Part shown: piece after piece, positions 62,421-64,000 of the stretch
How positions within the stretch are numbered: position 1 is the first letter of the stretch
Layout of the letters: each line of letters opens with the position of its first letter
From: Carettochelys insculpta
Lineage: Eukaryota; Chordata; Testudines; Carettochelyidae
Reading direction: 5' to 3'
Length of the DNA stretch: 64,000 nucleotides
Assembly (NCBI RefSeq): GCF_033958435.1
Contig: NC_134148.1
Location: forward strand, 11,448,501-11,512,500
Notes under the pieces: model-generated
What the model saw: the letters and a program-made list of their open reading frames with translations, nothing else
Database searches by the model: none
What the model was told of the DNA's origin: nothing
Program-made: the position numbers and the translations under genes

Positions 62421-64000
62421 GTATGTGCTAAATCCAATAAAAGCTGGGAGAAGAATAAGTTTTTGTTTCTGTTCTTCTATCATGAATTTTACTAACCTGA
62501 TTTTTCTCTATTCCTATTAACTTTAACATCTTTGGTACAATAAAGTTTACACTATGGCTATGTCTACACTAGCAAGTTCTTTTGAAAAAGCGAGCCTTTT
62601 CCAAAAGAATCCTCAGAACGTCTGCACACAAAATAGGCTCTTTTGATCTGAAGTTGAAAGAAGGCAGCACTTTTTCCAGTGGCCCTTTTCCTCTCCCAGA
62701 TGAGAGAGGGTGCTATTTTCTGAAAGATTCGTTCCAAAGAAAACGTGTGTAGCTGCACCAGAGGCCCTTTTTTTGAAAGAGCAGTCCTCATAGCACTGGA
62801 TTTTTTGATCCCTGGCCCATTCTTTTGAAAGAGCAGGGGCTGTGTGGACACTCTATTGAAAGAGTGGATTGATTATTTTTTTTCCATCTGCTTTTTTGTG
62901 TATGGACATGCTCTTTCCAGAGAAGTGTTTTTTTTTTTTTCAAAAGGTCTTCTGGAAGAACTTTCAGAAGATCACTATAGTGTAGACATAGCCTTAGTTA
63001 CTTATCAGATACTTTTGGAAAAAGTGTTACATACTTATTCATTTTAATAAATTATATTAGGAAACTATTAAGCCAGTTCTCTTGAAAAATTACATATGCG
63101 TGCATTTAAAATAACATTTCAGTTCACACTGGGCATTATTATGGAAACTGAAAACTATTACTGACTGATTTTAAAAAAAAATTGTGAAGTGTTTTGATAA
63201 ATAAGTGAGGTTGATCTTGGCAAATGTTAAGGAAACAGTTAAATTTGTAGATGGTGGCTGTTGAGGATAGCAGCAATTGATACATTTCGAGGCTTGTTTA
63301 AAACTAGCAGATGTATTTGCTGTTGCACAGGTCTTTAACTGAAGTAATTTTTGAAAATAATTGAAAAAAGTGCATCTTTTCAATTATAGTAGTTTTTCCA
63401 ACAGAGAGAAAAATTAAGGCGGAGGGGCAAGGGTGGGTGGCTTATGGCAGAGGGACAGTGGAGTCTCAAGGGGTGGGGGAGCTCAAGGCAGAGGGTGGGA
63501 TTGCAGAAGTTAGCTGCCCCCTGGCCCTTCACTGGTCTGGGGGGCAGTGTTTTGGGGTCTACACCAGCCCCATCTATCCTGCAGCCTGTTTAGTAAAGTG
63601 CTCCAGGGGCTACTTGCTGTAGCCTACAGGCTGTCTTGGGGGACAGGCTTTTGGGGATGGGGTTGCTGTCCCTCCAGCAGACCCACCTCCCACTGCCTGT
63701 AGGCTGTTGAGGTGAGGATAATGCTCCAGGGATCTGTCCCTGGTTTCCAGTGGCCCCCATTTGTCCTGCAGGTTGTGGGAGAGACAGGTTTTTTGAGCTG
63801 CCCCCAGCCTTCTTTTGGCTCCCCTTGCCCTGTGGCCTACAGACTGTCTGGGTGAGATGAGGTTCTGTAGGATGCCCCTGTTCCCCTTGAGCAGCCCCCT
63901 CTGTAGGCTGTCTATTGCAGAGTGGGCAGCTCTGGGGAGGAGGGCAGGGAGCTAGCTCTGCTAGCTTCTCAGTGCTGCAGCTGCCCCCAGTGGCAACTCT
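62421..64000 (+). other. VPS13C: Start of the next VPS13C intron
   Basis: It holds a foldback element at 62556-62993 and a GC-rich patch from about 63420 to the window end (GGGTGGGTGGCTTATGGCAG, GTAGGCTGTCTATTGCAG) that looks like an unclassified repeat cut by the window. Confidence 0.55.
62556..62993. mobile_element. Foldback element of the GGCTATGTCTACACT family, 438 bp
   Basis: The ends GGCTATGTCTACACTAGCAA and CTATAGTGTAGACATAGCC are perfect inverted repeats for 15 bases. Inward, CTTTTGAAAAAGCGAGC- and CTTTTCCAAAAGAA-type words are mirrored by GGTCTTCTGGAAGAACTTTC. No coding content. Confidence 0.82.

Noticed and set aside
1..64000. CRISPR arrays, tRNA or rRNA genes, operons, bacterial defence systems
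   Set aside because: No spaced direct-repeat arrays, no cloverleaf with B-box, no ribosomal sequence and no prokaryotic gene layout. The window is an intron-rich vertebrate gene.

Overview
This is a vertebrate nuclear genomic window and almost certainly comes from a turtle. It is intron-rich, has consensus GT-AG splice sites, and is loaded with CR1 LINEs, DIRS-type tyrosine-recombinase retrotransposons, non-autonomous hAT elements and foldback elements ending in GGCTATGTCTACACT. That mix is familiar from chelonian genomes. The organism call is an inference from repeat content, not from a species-specific gene.

One host gene crosses the whole window on the + strand: an internal piece of VPS13C, a bridge-like lipid-transfer protein. 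Twenty coding exons between 150 and 62420 can be placed (2868 nt, 956 codons, one continuous frame across all splice phases). Neither the start nor the stop codon of the gene is here. The exons form two tandem blocks. Exons 1-9 (150-23630) have the same order, phases and mostly identical lengths as exons 12-20 (32561-62420). The repeat unit is exons 1-11, 1545 nt or 515 residues. This is the internal duplication that makes VPS13C longer than VPS13A. A broken extra copy of exon 17 lies in intron 15 (about 39254-39422), inside an old CR1.

The introns hold nearly all the remaining structure. Intron 2 has a hAT-type insertion with a perfect 8-bp target duplication (4202-5155), a structurally complete 6.1-kb DIRS element (copy 1, 5232-11336) and a second hAT element (13131-13845). 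Intron 10 has a 2.1-kb foldback transposon with an antisense Myb/SANT-like protein relic (26787-28883) and a CR1 3' end. Intron 13 has a hAT element (33920-34692). Intron 15 has a long antisense CR1 carrying a nested hAT element and the exon relic. Intron 17 (42464-58524) is a 14.6-kb compound array: old DIRS copy 2 with a nested 421-bp palindromic element, then an antisense CR1 lacking its 3' part, then DIRS copy 3.

The DIRS elements lie in the same orientation as VPS13C. Copies 1 and 3 have the full DIRS architecture: split inverted terminal repeats, a Cys-rich gag-like ORF, RT-RNase H, an overlapping tyrosine recombinase, and an internal complementary region fusing the complements of both ends. 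Copy 1 has intact RT-RNase H core and recombinase frames but a broken gag. Copy 3 is frameshifted in every ORF. Copy 2 is old and truncated. Their terminal repeats carry a 10-bp palindrome matching the NRF1 core, and copy 3 ends in a consensus-like 5' splice site on the gene's sense strand. No RNA genes, CRISPR arrays or prokaryotic-type systems were seen.
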